From: Thiopontia sp964647745
GTDB taxonomy: Bacteria; Pseudomonadota; Gammaproteobacteria; GCF-002020875
Direction of reading: 5' to 3'
Assembly: GCA_964647745.1 (NCBI GenBank)
Contig: CAZYJG010000008.1
Location: 1-29,905 of the forward strand
DNA length: 29,905 nucleotides
The translations under genes were made by a program, and so were the position numbers. Shown here one piece after another: positions 1 to 9,114 of the stretch (positions are counted from its first letter, which is position 1; the number at the start of each line of letters is the position of its first letter). The notes under the pieces are model-generated. The model saw nothing but the letters and a program-made list of their open reading frames with translations. It ran no database searches and was not told the origin of the DNA.

Positions 1-48
1 CCCGGAAGCGTCCAGAAACAGGCTGGATGCCAGTTCAAATCGATCCAT
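1..48 (-). CDS. tldD: Probable TldD N-terminus (partial, runs off the left edge)
   Basis: An ATG at 46-48 opens a frame that stays open to the window edge and gives 16 residues, MDRFELASSLFLDASG. An AGGA ribosome-binding motif lies about 11 nt upstream. The short 'LFLD..G' segment resembles the start of many TldD metalloproteases, which carry an LL.P.GL motif soon after the start. The position directly downstream of yhdP also fits, because rng-yhdP-tldD is a common gammaproteobacterial order. TldD works with TldE/PmbA as a metallopeptidase that degrades unfolded or modified peptides. Sixteen residues cannot prove identity; a nitrilase-family gene sometimes lies between yhdP and tldD and is the main alternative. 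Confidence 0.4.
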   Translation of the reverse strand, partial: MDRFELASSLFLDASG

Positions 49-153
49 CTTTTTGAATGTCCTTATACTGTAGTATCTATTCAGTAGTACCCGTAACTGA
101 TGCAAATTGCCCCCAGTTACATACTGTAAAGGCATGGTGCCGGGCAACCAACC

Positions 154-3100
154 CTATGGAATACCCATTACATGGCCCGGTTCAGTTACTGGAGCGATTG
201 CCCGCTTTTTCACGATCTTTTCCAGCTTTGGCTCATCCCAGCTTCCGGTCAGTGCATATCGGGTTGTTACAATCCCCTCTTTCTTGAATAGCTTCTGATA
301 GAGAAGCACCACCCCGCCTACTGCCGCTCCAGCCGGTCCCCCAACCAGTGCACCGGTTGCCGGGAGTGTCTCCGAGATCTTGGGGCTGACCGATATGACC
401 TGATCATAATCCTGCGCAACAATGCCGGTTCTGCCATCCACCTTGATAGTTGCTGAGGGGCCATCAATTGCAAGGTCACTGGTGTGTGCATGGCCGTTCT
501 GCACGATGAAGGAGCCCTGAATGGTATCAAACGGCAGCCCCTCTCCGGTGACATCTGAAAAATCGAGGGTCAGTCGGCGTGCCAGGGTATGGATCCCCAA
601 TAGCCCGAATACCCTCCCAACCCCCTGCTCAACATCCCGCAACTGCCCCTTGCCAACTGAGAGATTCATATTCCCCTCCATGGCCCCGAGGGAGAAATCT
701 GTCGGAACCCCCTGCCACTCCGCCTTGATCTGAACTGTGGTTGCACCCTGGTCAATCTCGCCGCCATACCCAAACAGCGAGAGGATCTCTCCAAGCTCAT
801 CACCGGCTGCATGGATATTAAATCTCGACAGTGATGCGTTGGACCGTTTCAACCAGCTTCCCTGTGCAGTAAGTTTCAGGACTCTGGACTCCAGGGTCAC
901 ATCATCGAAAAAGAGTCCGCTCTTGCTCTTGTGTGTCTGTAGCTGCAGCCTTCCAAAATCGATCCCATTGATGCTGGTCTTTCTGCTGCTCATCTGCATC
1001 GCCGGGAAATAGGAGGGATCGATATCAGAAGCAGGATTCTCTCCCCTCCTCTTCTCACGATCTGAGTCAAACCGTATATGGTCCAGATCCACAATCAGCA
1101 ACCTGTCCTGCTCAAGAGGGGCCTCAATCCTGCCCTGAAGCTGATCACTGCTGATCCCGATCCCCCAGTAGCCATCCCTGTGGGGTTGCATCACAACTGA
1201 AAGGTTCTGTAACGGCTGGCCAAATAGGTCCGCCTCTTCGGAGCTGACTGCAATCCGCTCAACCTGTAATTCAGGCAGGGGCATGCCGGAGAGCATGGAC
1301 CCCGATTGCGCCTCACCACTGGAGAGCTCCCGATACCAGGCAAGCCACTCTCCGATACTCACCTGCTTCAGCGCCCCCTGTACAGAGACCCCTCCGAGTG
1401 ACTGGTTTGCCGGATCCGGACGCTCAACTGCACCCACCAGAACCAATCCATTCCAGCTGTTACTCTCCTCCCTCTCCCTTGAGAGGTCAGCCAGCAGATA
1501 TTCCGGGCTGGAGAGGTGGAGCTTCTGCAACTCTCCCCCCTGTAGCTGCAAGGTCAGGGTGGTTGGCCAGCGCTCTTCTGCCGACTTGTTGAATGGGGCT
1601 GGCAGCACCATCTCCACACCTTTGAGGTCTGAGTGGAGATGGAGCTCAATACGGTTTCCGACAGCTTGTCTGTCGCCAGTCATCTGGGCCCCGGAGTCAG
1701 CCAGCCCCACCTTGAGACGCCCCCCCCACTGGACCCTTGGCTTTGGATCTTCCGGATTCAGCCCCATGACCCGAAGCGGAAGCTGAACAGCACCCCCCTC
1801 ACCAAGACCCAGCCACTGCTCCAGCTCCGCCCCCTGGAGCTCCCCCTCCAGCCCAACCATCAAATCATGCTGCTGCTCACCCCCGGCTGTAAAGGCGGTA
1901 ATCAGGACCGGGCCGCCCATCATCTCTCCCCTGATCCCCTCTATCGTAAAGCCATCATTATTGAACTCAACATTACCCTCTACCTGCTTCAGCTCCAGAT
2001 CCAGCTCCTGGAGTGAGAGCTGATTCTCATGCAGCTCAACCCGCCCATCGACCGCAACCTGCTCTCCCTTTTTCAGGGGAACCTCCACCCCAAGATCGAG
2101 GAATGCATAACCCTCCAGTGAGAGCAGGGAGCTGAACTGTGCACCACGTTCCTTTAGTGGTGTATTCTGCAGACTCTGAAGCAACTTGTTGCTTTCACTG
2201 ACAATCTGGCCATGGATGTTCAGGGGACTCTTTCCAACCTGCTCACTTGTCATGAAGAGATCATGCAGGGGGTGGCCATCAATCTTTCCACCCTCCATAT
2301 CCAGCCGCAGGGATTCATTATTGAATACCAGTCTGGCCTGGCCATTCGTTATTGCCGGCCACCCGTCGGCATAGTTGAGATAGAGATCCTGAATCTGCAA
2401 CTCTGTTCTGAACTCTCCGCCCCCATTCTTGTAGGGGAAACGGTCAAGGGGGCCACGAAGCAACACCCTGCCATCGACCAGCTCACCAGAGAGGAGCCCG
2501 CTCTTCAACCAGCTGACCAGGCGTGGACTCATCTTTCCTTCCGGAAGCTGACCCATCAGCTCGGCAACCCGACTGGCAGTTACCCGGCCCTCAAGGTCCA
2601 GTATCGGTGAACCCCCGGCTGCCGGCATCAGGAGCCTGGCATCCCCATCAACCTGTAGTGATCCAATGGCGCCTTTTACCCCCTCCGCAGCAACCAAGAG
2701 GCCGGCGGTGTGGTGCCTCCAGGCGACTACCCCCTGTTGCAGTTCAACCGCTACCGGATCCTGGTAGATCCCCTCTGCCTCAATGGTCAGCTCCTCAGTG
2801 GCTGGAAAAAAGACCCCCCCTTGCTGGTTGGCCTGCAGCAACCCATTGATTCCCGATATACCAAACCCATCCAGCCCTTTCAGCCCACGAATGGAGATTT
2901 CACTGGTCTCCATCCGGGCCTCAATCTGATTCAGCAGATTCTCATCGGTTGGATAGGATCTGAAATGAAGCAGCTTCAGGTCTCCAGAGAGCTGGATCCC
3001 CCTCTCTCCGCGAAAAAATGTCGCATGGAGACCAGACTGTTCCGGTGTTGAAACCAGCCGTATCCGGTCAATTGCACCCAGCAGCAGATCCTCTCCAGAT

Positions 3101-4110
3101 GCCCCCTTCCTGCGCTCCACCAGTGCCGACGTTGGATGACTTGTTCTTTCACTCTCCTTTTCACCCCCCCAGACAAGCTGCTCTGCCTGCAGGCGCCACT
3201 CACTGTCACCCTCCTTTTTCCAGAAAAACTCCCCCCCGGCCAGCCCCGACAACTCCAGATCACGGTCATCACGGTCCAGGGCTCCACGCCCCTTCTCAAG
3301 GCGCCCAGAGAGCCATTCACCCCACCACCGGATATTTGCCCTGCCCTGCACCAACTGAGCCCATCTGCTCTGTTGACCACCAACCAGGTTCACCAACTCA
3401 ACATCTCTCCCCTGCAGAAACATCTGACCATCCCAGCCATGCGGATTCAACAGATCCCCAAACCACTCCAGACGCACCTCAACAGGTTCCGAATCTGCTT
3501 GACCCAGAACAACGGTGCCACTCGCCTGATGGCGATAGCCTGAGCTTGTCAGGGCGAGATCGACATCACGGAAATACCACTGAATGCCGGGGAGGCGCTC
3601 CTCATTGACCAGAATTTCTGCATCATTAACGATCAGGGATGGTTGTGTTAACAGCCAGCCGATCAGTGGTGCAGTTACCCTCTCTCCCTCACTGCCACCC
3701 TCTACCGTCAGGCTCCCATCCTCGCGGTGCAGAAGGGTGACCTTTGGATGGGTGATGGAGAGCGAAGTGGTTACCGGCTCTCCGAAACGGATCGAGGAGA
3801 GCAGGTCAATTTCGATACCCCCATCCCTGAAGGAGGCTTGTGGTTTCCCTGATGAAGCGTCATAGACAATGACATGGTGGGCGGTAATCTCCACCATCCG
3901 GCCATCCAGTGAGAGGGAGATCTCCTCGATATCAACCGGTACCCCAACCCTCTCCTCAATCCAGGACTCGAGTTCATCATGAAACAGCCCCGCCCCGGGA
4001 AGAATCAGGCGCAGCAGTGCCAGCAGCAGTGCTGCGGTTACCAACAGGGTTGCGGTGAGAATCCAGAAAGTTCCCCAGAGCCCGCGAAGGAATTGGGTCG
4101 CCCTACTCAT
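154..4110 (-). CDS. yhdP: YhdP/AsmA-like inner-membrane envelope transport protein
   Basis: This is a very large (1318 aa) protein with one N-terminal membrane helix (about residues 12-36). A long, mostly beta-rich periplasmic region follows, as expected for the TIGR02099/YhdP family (DUF3971 plus a C-terminal AsmA-like domain). E. coli YhdP is about 1266 aa. YhdP, with TamB and YdbH, is known to form a bridge that carries phospholipids from the inner to the outer membrane. The C-terminus has the AsmA-like 'YALTGSWDEP' segment. I chose the ATG at 4110; a TTG lies immediately before it and the Shine-Dalgarno sequence is weak for either. The gene follows rng by 27 bp, matching the rng-yhdP order of E. 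coli and Pseudomonas, so co-transcription is likely. Family assignment is secure. Confidence 0.92.
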   Translation of the reverse strand: MSRATQFLRGLWGTFWILTATLLVTAALLLALLRLILPGAGLFHDELESWIEERVGVPVDIEEISLSLDGRMVEITAHHVIVYDASSGKPQASFRDGGIEIDLLSSIRFGEPVTTSLSITHPKVTLLHREDGSLTVEGGSEGERVTAPLIGWLLTQPSLIVNDAEILVNEERLPGIQWYFRDVDLALTSSGYRHQASGTVVLGQADSEPVEVRLEWFGDLLNPHGWDGQMFLQGRDVELVNLVGGQQSRWAQLVQGRANIRWWGEWLSGRLEKGRGALDRDDRDLELSGLAGGEFFWKKEGDSEWRLQAEQLVWGGEKESERTSHPTSALVERRKGASGEDLLLGAIDRIRLVSTPEQSGLHATFFRGERGIQLSGDLKLLHFRSYPTDENLLNQIEARMETSEISIRGLKGLDGFGISGINGLLQANQQGGVFFPATEELTIEAEGIYQDPVAVELQQGVVAWRHHTAGLLVAAEGVKGAIGSLQVDGDARLLMPAAGGSPILDLEGRVTASRVAELMGQLPEGKMSPRLVSWLKSGLLSGELVDGRVLLRGPLDRFPYKNGGGEFRTELQIQDLYLNYADGWPAITNGQARLVFNNESLRLDMEGGKIDGHPLHDLFMTSEQVGKSPLNIHGQIVSESNKLLQSLQNTPLKERGAQFSSLLSLEGYAFLDLGVEVPLKKGEQVAVDGRVELHENQLSLQELDLELKQVEGNVEFNNDGFTIEGIRGEMMGGPVLITAFTAGGEQQHDLMVGLEGELQGAELEQWLGLGEGGAVQLPLRVMGLNPEDPKPRVQWGGRLKVGLADSGAQMTGDRQAVGNRIELHLHSDLKGVEMVLPAPFNKSAEERWPTTLTLQLQGGELQKLHLSSPEYLLADLSREREESNSWNGLVLVGAVERPDPANQSLGGVSVQGALKQVSIGEWLAWYRELSSGEAQSGSMLSGMPLPELQVERIAVSSEEADLFGQPLQNLSVVMQPHRDGYWGIGISSDQLQGRIEAPLEQDRLLIVDLDHIRFDSDREKRRGENPASDIDPSYFPAMQMSSRKTSINGIDFGRLQLQTHKSKSGLFFDDVTLESRVLKLTAQGSWLKRSNASLSRFNIHAAGDELGEILSLFGYGGEIDQGATTVQIKAEWQGVPTDFSLGAMEGNMNLSVGKGQLRDVEQGVGRVFGLLGIHTLARRLTLDFSDVTGEGLPFDTIQGSFIVQNGHAHTSDLAIDGPSATIKVDGRTGIVAQDYDQVISVSPKISETLPATGALVGGPAGAAVGGVVLLYQKLFKKEGIVTTRYALTGSWDEPKLEKIVKKRAIAPVTEPGHVMGIP

Positions 4111-4137
4111 CAACCAGTGCCCAACTCTGCATACAGA

Positions 4138-5610
4138 TCAGACAGGAACCACATCAAACTGTTCGGTGGTGTAGAAGGTCTCTACCTGCAGACGAACCGG
4201 CTTTCCAATAAACTCCTCCAGTTCGGCCAGACTGGCTGACTCCTCATCCAGCAGCAGATCGGTAATCTCCTGTGCCGCCAGAACCAGAAACTCCCTGGAG
4301 TCCTCATACTGGCGGGACTCGCGGATAATCTCACGGAAGATCTCGTAGCAGACCGTCTCCGGGGTCTTCAGGAACCCTCTCCCCTCGCAGGTCGGGCAGG
4401 TCTCGCAGAGCACATGCTCCAGGCTCTCCCGTGTCCGCTTGCGGGTCATCTCAACCAGCCCCAGCGAGGAGACGGCGCTGACATGGGTTCGTGCATGATC
4501 CTGGTCCAGATACTTCTGCAACGAACGCATCACCTGCTGCTGATGCTGTTCATCCTCCATATCGATCAGATCAAGAATGATGATGCCTCCAAGATTTCTC
4601 AATCTCAGCTGGCGCGCAATGGCCTGGGTGGCCTCCAGGTTGGTCTTGAAGATGGTCTCTTCCAGATTGTGGTGCCCCACAAAGGAGCCCGTATTGACAT
4701 CAATGGTAGTCATCGCCTCCGTCTGGTCAATAATCAGGTACCCACCAGACTTCAGTGGCACCTTGCGCTGCAACGCCTTCTGGATCTCATCCTCAACCGA
4801 GTAGAGATCGAAAATCGGGCACTCTCCCGGATAGTACTCCACACGCGATGCCAGCTCCGGGTTGAATCGGGCAGCAAAATCCTTGCAGTTCTCATAGGTC
4901 TGTCTGGAATCAATCCGTACCCGCTCAACACTGTCCTTGAGTTGATCACGGATCGTGCGCTGCTCCAGCGGAAGGTCACGATGTACGAGAGTTCGGGCCC
5001 CGGCCTTCTTCTCGGCACCCTGAATCGATTCCCAGATCTTGTAGAGGAGTTTGGCCTCATGCAGCAGATCCCTCTCAGGGACCTCCTCTCCTGCAGTACG
5101 GACAATAAATCCACCATAACCACCCTCGGCCACAGCCTGCTGAATCATTGCCCGCAGACGCTCACGCTCCTCACTGTCCTCAATCCGCTGTGAGACCCCG
5201 ACACACTGCACCGAGGGCATGAAGACGAGATAGCGTGAAGGGATGGAGATCTGTGTGGTCAGTCGTGCACCCTTGGTGCCCAGCGGATCCTTGACCACCT
5301 GTACCAGCAGCTCCTGGCCATCGGATACCAGATCGTTGATCTGTGGCGGCTCCTGTTCACAGTCGATCTCTTCGGAGACCTCACGGGGGCGAATATCGGA
5401 GGCATGAAGAAAGGCGGCGCGCTCCAGACCGATATCGACAAAGGCGGCCTGCATCCCTGGCAGTACCCGGCTCACCTTTCCCTTGTAGATATTGCCCACC
5501 ATCCCAAGATGGTTCCTGCGCTCAATATAGATCTCGCGCAGCACCCCATTTTCGACTAGTGCCGAACGGGTCTCACGGGGGGTTACATTAATCAGAATTT
5601 CTGTGCTCAT
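4138..5610 (-). CDS. rng: Ribonuclease G
   Basis: The 490-aa protein matches RNase G (CafA, 489 aa in E. coli). This endonuclease matures the 5' end of 16S rRNA and takes part in mRNA decay in the cytoplasm. An N-terminal S1 RNA-binding domain (about residues 38-120) contains 'YKGKVSRVLPGMQAAFVDIG'. The catalytic DNase I-like domain shows both metal-binding aspartates, in 'TIDVNTGSFVG' (about residue 300) and 'IIILDLIDME' (about 345). The zinc-link CPTC motif is near residue 405. It lacks the long C-terminal scaffold of RNase E, which settles G over E. The ATG overlaps the maf stop as ATGA (5607-5610), indicating translational coupling. Confidence 0.97.
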   Translation of the reverse strand: MSTEILINVTPRETRSALVENGVLREIYIERRNHLGMVGNIYKGKVSRVLPGMQAAFVDIGLERAAFLHASDIRPREVSEEIDCEQEPPQINDLVSDGQELLVQVVKDPLGTKGARLTTQISIPSRYLVFMPSVQCVGVSQRIEDSEERERLRAMIQQAVAEGGYGGFIVRTAGEEVPERDLLHEAKLLYKIWESIQGAEKKAGARTLVHRDLPLEQRTIRDQLKDSVERVRIDSRQTYENCKDFAARFNPELASRVEYYPGECPIFDLYSVEDEIQKALQRKVPLKSGGYLIIDQTEAMTTIDVNTGSFVGHHNLEETIFKTNLEATQAIARQLRLRNLGGIIILDLIDMEDEQHQQQVMRSLQKYLDQDHARTHVSAVSSLGLVEMTRKRTRESLEHVLCETCPTCEGRGFLKTPETVCYEIFREIIRESRQYEDSREFLVLAAQEITDLLLDEESASLAELEEFIGKPVRLQVETFYTTEQFDVVPV

Positions 5611-6191
5611 AACAGGTTGGCCCCTGCCTCATTCAATAGCTGTGCTGTCTCGAACAGTGGCAACCCCATCACCCCGGAGTAGCTCCCCTCCAGATGGGCA
5701 ATGAAGATTGCACCCAGCCCCTGGATTGCATATCCACCCGCCTTGTCTGCTGGCTCACCGCTGTTCCAGTAGGATTCACACTCCCTGCCGGAAATCTTCC
5801 GGAAGGTGACACGACTGATGCTCACTGCACTCCTGGCCCCTGAACCATCCACCACAGTAACTGCACTCATCACCTGATGGGTAGTGCCACTGAGTCGTGC
5901 AATCATCCCAATCCCCTCCTCTCTGGAGCCAGGCTTTTGCAGAACCTCCCCCTCATGAACCACGATGGTATCAGCCCCCAACACCGGAATCTCACCCCCG
6001 GACTCACCCATCCAGATATGCTGCGCCTTCTCCTCAGAGAGCCTCACAACAGCATCTGCCGGGGACTCCTCCTCACTGATTCTCTCTTCCAGCTCTGCTG
6101 GTTGCTGCGAATAGTGGACACCAATCTGGGTCAGCAGCTCACCACGCCTTGGCGAGGCCGATGCCAGGATAATCTGTGGACCCATCTCCAT
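5607..6191 (-). CDS. maf: Maf/YhdE nucleoside triphosphate pyrophosphatase (dTTP/UTP type)
   Basis: The 194-aa Maf-family protein carries the N-terminal signature 'ILASASPRRGELL' and the catalytic segment 'VLGADTIVV'. A C-terminal 'GGYAIQGLGA' segment is also present. Maf proteins hydrolyse non-canonical or excess nucleotides to monophosphates. The GADT motif and the position immediately before rng both fit the YhdE clade (dTTP/UTP and modified pyrimidines) rather than the m7GTP-specific YceF clade; substrate is inferred from family membership. The ATG at 6191 is used; a second ATG two codons inside is possible. Its stop overlaps the rng start by ATGA. A 48-bp gap separates it from rlmH upstream. 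Confidence 0.94.
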   Translation of the reverse strand: MEMGPQIILASASPRRGELLTQIGVHYSQQPAELEERISEEESPADAVVRLSEEKAQHIWMGESGGEIPVLGADTIVVHEGEVLQKPGSREEGIGMIARLSGTTHQVMSAVTVVDGSGARSAVSISRVTFRKISGRECESYWNSGEPADKAGGYAIQGLGAIFIAHLEGSYSGVMGLPLFETAQLLNEAGANLL

Positions 6192-6239
6192 TCGTAGATT
6201 CTACCCGAAACCCTCCACCTATGTGGTTGAGATAACCGC

Positions 6240-6710
6240 TTATGAGCGGTGGTAGGGGTGGTTGCTGAGTACTGTCCAGCCACGGTAGAGCTGCTCGGCA
6301 AGGACAATCCGAACCAGCGGATGAGGCAGTGTCAATGGCGAGAGTGACCAGTGCTGCACGGCACGTTGCAGGCACTCCTGCGAAAGTCCATCAGGGCCTC
6401 CAACCAGCAGGGAGACCCCAGCCCCCTGTTGAATCCACCCATCCATCTGGGCAGAAAGCTTCTCCGTTGACCAGGAGGCTCCCTCAACATCCAGCGCAAC
6501 CACCTGGTCCCCCCTGGGAATTGCGGCAAGAATTCGTTGCCCCTCCTGCTCCATCCAGCGCTTCGGTGCACCACTTTTCCCTCTCTTCTCCGCCTCGATC
6601 TCCACCAGGTGGAGGCTGCACTCCCTCGGCATGCGGCGTGCATACTCTCTATATCCCTGCTCCACCCATGCAGGCATCCTGCGGCCAACGGCAATCAGGG
6701 AGATCTTCAC
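6240..6710 (-). CDS. rlmH: 23S rRNA (pseudouridine1915-N3)-methyltransferase RlmH
   Basis: RlmH is a SPOUT-class methyltransferase that modifies pseudouridine 1915 in helix 69 of 23S rRNA on assembled 70S ribosomes. The frame is open further upstream, but homology begins at 'KISLIAVG', preceded by a GTG at 6708-6710. That start gives 156 aa, against 155 in E. coli. The SAM-binding knot carries 'LLVGGPDGLS', and the C-terminus 'RIVLAEQLYRGW...NHPYHR' is highly characteristic. It lies 25 bp after rsfS, the usual rsfS-rlmH order. The initiation region has no strong Shine-Dalgarno sequence, so coupling to rsfS translation is likely (inference). Confidence 0.96.
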   Translation of the reverse strand: MKISLIAVGRRMPAWVEQGYREYARRMPRECSLHLVEIEAEKRGKSGAPKRWMEQEGQRILAAIPRGDQVVALDVEGASWSTEKLSAQMDGWIQQGAGVSLLVGGPDGLSQECLQRAVQHWSLSPLTLPHPLVRIVLAEQLYRGWTVLSNHPYHRS

Positions 6711-6735
6711 TCTCTGCCCAGAGCCGATAGAGCGG

Positions 6736-7122
6736 TCAAGATTCACCCTCTCGCCTGAAATCTGCCCAGAACTTCTCAAGGTTGTAGTAGTCCCTGGTTT
6801 CGGGAAGCATGACATGGACCACAATATCCCCCAGATCGATCAGCACCCACTCACCGGAGTCCTCCCCCTCTCTTCCCAGCGGGAGAGCACCTGCCTTCTT
6901 GGCCTCCACCACCACACTCTCGGCCAGTGACCGCACATGCCGGCTGGAGGTTCCACTGGCAATAATCAGGCGACTGGTCACATCTGTCATCTCCGATACA
7001 TCAACCACCGATATCTCGTTCCCCTTCAGCTCCTCCAGGGCATGGATGGCCAACTGCTCCAGTTCATCAATGGTTGGGGAACTCTGCTCCATGGCTTCAC
7101 CCTCTCTCTGCTCTACTGACAT
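6736..7122 (-). CDS. rsfS: Ribosomal silencing factor RsfS
   Basis: RsfS (Iojap/YbeB family) binds L14 on the 50S subunit and blocks 30S joining when nutrients are scarce. The core matches E. coli closely: 'IIASGTSSRHV', 'AGALPLGREG', 'WVLIDLGDIVVHVM' and 'YYNLEKFW'. Two starts are credible. The ATG at 7122 (128 aa, AAGGA 11 nt upstream, 5 nt after nadD) is reported; the ATG at 7092 (118 aa, GAGG 8 nt upstream) is closer to the usual 105-115 aa length. The gene sits between nadD and rlmH as in most proteobacteria. Confidence 0.95.
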   Translation of the reverse strand: MSVEQREGEAMEQSSPTIDELEQLAIHALEELKGNEISVVDVSEMTDVTSRLIIASGTSSRHVRSLAESVVVEAKKAGALPLGREGEDSGEWVLIDLGDIVVHVMLPETRDYYNLEKFWADFRREGES

Positions 7123-7127
7123 CTCAA

Positions 7128-7796
7128 TTACATTCCTTGTGACTGTTGTTGATAACGGCTCATAACCTCCTCCCTGATCAAATCGGGGAGAAGAAAACGG
7201 GGATCCTCTCCCCTGCCTGCCATTGTACGGATCTCCGTTGCCGAGATCTCCAGCTGGGTCACCGCACAGTAGAAGACCCGGCCTCCACCCATCTGCCCTG
7301 GAAGACGGTGCAACTCCTCGATGGTGCTGCACACCCGCTCTCTTGACCAGCCCCCAAGCGCCCCCTCCAGGGAGTGTTCAAAGCCGGGACGGTGTGTCAC
7401 CACAATATGGGCATAGTCGGACAACTCCCGCCAGCGGTGCCAGCTCTCCAGCTGCAGAAAGGCATCCATCCCCAGAATCAGGCAGAGTGGCTGCGCAGGA
7501 AACTCCCGCTGCAGGGACTCCAGGGTCAATACCATCCAGGAGGGGCTCTCCCGCTCCACCTCTCGCAGATCCACCAGTAGTTGGGGAACACCCTCTACAG
7601 CCCGCTGCAGCCAGCGAACTCGCTCCTCCAGTGGGGCCACCGGATCACCACGGTGGACCGGAGAGCGGCTCGGAATCAGGCGCACATGGTCGAACCCCAA
7701 CCGCTCACAGACCTCCAGCGCTGGGCGCAGGTGACCAAAGTGGACGGGGTCAAAGGTCCCACCCAGAACACCGATGGGTCGTGTTGAGTGACTCAA
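7128..7796 (-). CDS. nadD: Nicotinate-nucleotide adenylyltransferase
   Basis: NadD converts nicotinate mononucleotide plus ATP to deamido-NAD in NAD biosynthesis. The 222-aa protein has the nucleotidyltransferase motif 'GGTFDPVHFGHLR' (residues 12-24) and the C-terminal 'ISATEIR' motif (about 184-190). The start must be the TTG at 7794-7796. One codon upstream, in the same frame, is the TAG stop of proA, and there is no ATG or GTG before the conserved motif. No Shine-Dalgarno sequence is visible, so translation probably depends on ribosomes terminating on proA. E. coli NadD is 213 aa. Confidence 0.95.
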   Translation of the reverse strand: MSHSTRPIGVLGGTFDPVHFGHLRPALEVCERLGFDHVRLIPSRSPVHRGDPVAPLEERVRWLQRAVEGVPQLLVDLREVERESPSWMVLTLESLQREFPAQPLCLILGMDAFLQLESWHRWRELSDYAHIVVTHRPGFEHSLEGALGGWSRERVCSTIEELHRLPGQMGGGRVFYCAVTQLEISATEIRTMAGRGEDPRFLLPDLIREEVMSRYQQQSQGM

Positions 7797-7799
7797 GGG

Positions 7800-9056
7800 C
7801 TACTGGCGAATATGGCCATCTCCGAGCACAATAAACTTCTGCGAGGTGAGCCCCTCCAGCCCAACAGGGCCCCGCACATGGATCTTGTCAGTGCTGATTC
7901 CAATCTCGGCACCCAGCCCATACTCAAATCCATCTGCAAAGCGGGTTGATGCATTGACCATCACCGAGCTGGAATCCACCTCCGCCATGAAGCGGCGTGC
8001 GCGACTGTAGCTCTCGGTAACAATGGACTCGGTATGGCCGGAGCCGTGGCGGTGAATATGGTCCATCGCCTCTTCAATATCGGCAACCACACGAATGGAG
8101 AGGATGGGCGCCAGATACTCCTCATCCCAATCCTCCTCTGTCGCCGCAGCAATATCGGGAAGAGTCTCCCGGGTTGCCTCACAGCCACGCAGTTCTACCC
8201 CCTCCTTGCGATACAGCTCGGCCAGTGGAGGGAGGATCTCCGCCGCAACCCCCTCGGCCACCAGCAGGGTCTCCATCGCATTACAGACCCCGTAGCGGTG
8301 GGTCTTGGCGTTGTAGGCAATATCCGTCGCCTTCTTCTGGTCTGACTGATCGTCAATATAGACATGACAGATCCCGTGCAGATGCTTGATCACCGGAATC
8401 CGCGCATCCTCCGTGATGCGCTCAATCAGCCCCTTGCCACCCCGAGGGATGATGACATCCACATAGCGACTCATGGTGATCAACTCACCGACCGCCTCGC
8501 GGTCCGCAGTCTCCACCACCTGTACTGCATCTGCCGGCAACCCGGCATCCGAGAGCCCCTGGTGAATCAGTGCGGCAATCGCCTGGTTGGAGTGAAATGC
8601 CTCGGAACCGCCCCGCAGGATGGAGGCATTCCCCGACTTCAGACAGAGCGCAGCCGCATCGGCGGTTACATTGGGTCGGGACTCGTAAATAATGCCAATC
8701 ACCCCCAGTGGGACCCGCATCTTGCCCACCTGGATCCCGGATGGGCGGTAGTTGAGATCTGTCATCTCACCTACCGGATCAGGCAGGGTGGCGATCTGTC
8801 GCAACCCCTCGGCCATGCCTCGAACCCGCTCCTCATTCAGCTCCAGGCGATCCAGCAGTGCCGCATCGAGCCCACGCGCCCTGCCGGCCTCCATATCCTT
8901 TCCGTTCTCTGCCAGCAGCGTCTCCATCGACTGCTCCAGGCGATCAGCTGTTGCCTCCAGTGCCCGGTTCTTGCGTGTTGTCTCGGCGCGAGCCATTGAG
9001 CGCGAAGCGGCACGTGCCCGCTCACCAACCTCCTGCATGTATTTTCCGATATCCAT
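7800..9056 (-). CDS. proA: Gamma-glutamyl phosphate reductase
   Basis: ProA reduces gamma-glutamyl phosphate to glutamate-5-semialdehyde with NADPH, the second step of proline synthesis. At 418 aa it has the family length (417 in E. coli). It carries 'GVIGIIYESRPNVT', the catalytic-cysteine segment 'GVCNAMETLLV' and the near-C-terminal 'HVRGPVGLEGLTSQKF'. A strong AGGAAGAG Shine-Dalgarno sequence precedes the ATG. proB is not in this window. Placement between holA and nadD is seen in pseudomonads and relatives but not in E. coli, where proBA is separate. Its TAG stop is in frame with and 3 nt before the nadD TTG start. Confidence 0.97.
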   Translation of the reverse strand: MDIGKYMQEVGERARAASRSMARAETTRKNRALEATADRLEQSMETLLAENGKDMEAGRARGLDAALLDRLELNEERVRGMAEGLRQIATLPDPVGEMTDLNYRPSGIQVGKMRVPLGVIGIIYESRPNVTADAAALCLKSGNASILRGGSEAFHSNQAIAALIHQGLSDAGLPADAVQVVETADREAVGELITMSRYVDVIIPRGGKGLIERITEDARIPVIKHLHGICHVYIDDQSDQKKATDIAYNAKTHRYGVCNAMETLLVAEGVAAEILPPLAELYRKEGVELRGCEATRETLPDIAAATEEDWDEEYLAPILSIRVVADIEEAMDHIHRHGSGHTESIVTESYSRARRFMAEVDSSSVMVNASTRFADGFEYGLGAEIGISTDKIHVRGPVGLEGLTSQKFIVLGDGHIRQ

Positions 9057-9114
9057 CTCTATTCTCTTCCTAACTCAACTGTTCTCTCAATATTGCGGAT
9101 GACCTGAACAGATT

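Noticed and set aside
93..120. GTAACTG/CAGTTAC inverted repeat between yhdP and the left-edge gene as a terminator
   Set aside because: The 7-bp AT-rich stem has a 14-nt loop and no T run; not enough for a terminator call.
1283..3608. Several long open frames on the plus strand opposite yhdP
   Set aside because: They are mirror frames of a GC-rich real gene, are rich in Pro/Ser/Arg with no family features, and lie wholly antisense to a well-recognised protein.
6215..6249. Small hairpins (CCAC/GTGG and ACCGCT/AGCGGT) at the rlmH-maf junction
   Set aside because: Stems are only 4-6 bp without a T tract; likely chance, and operon continuity appears intact.
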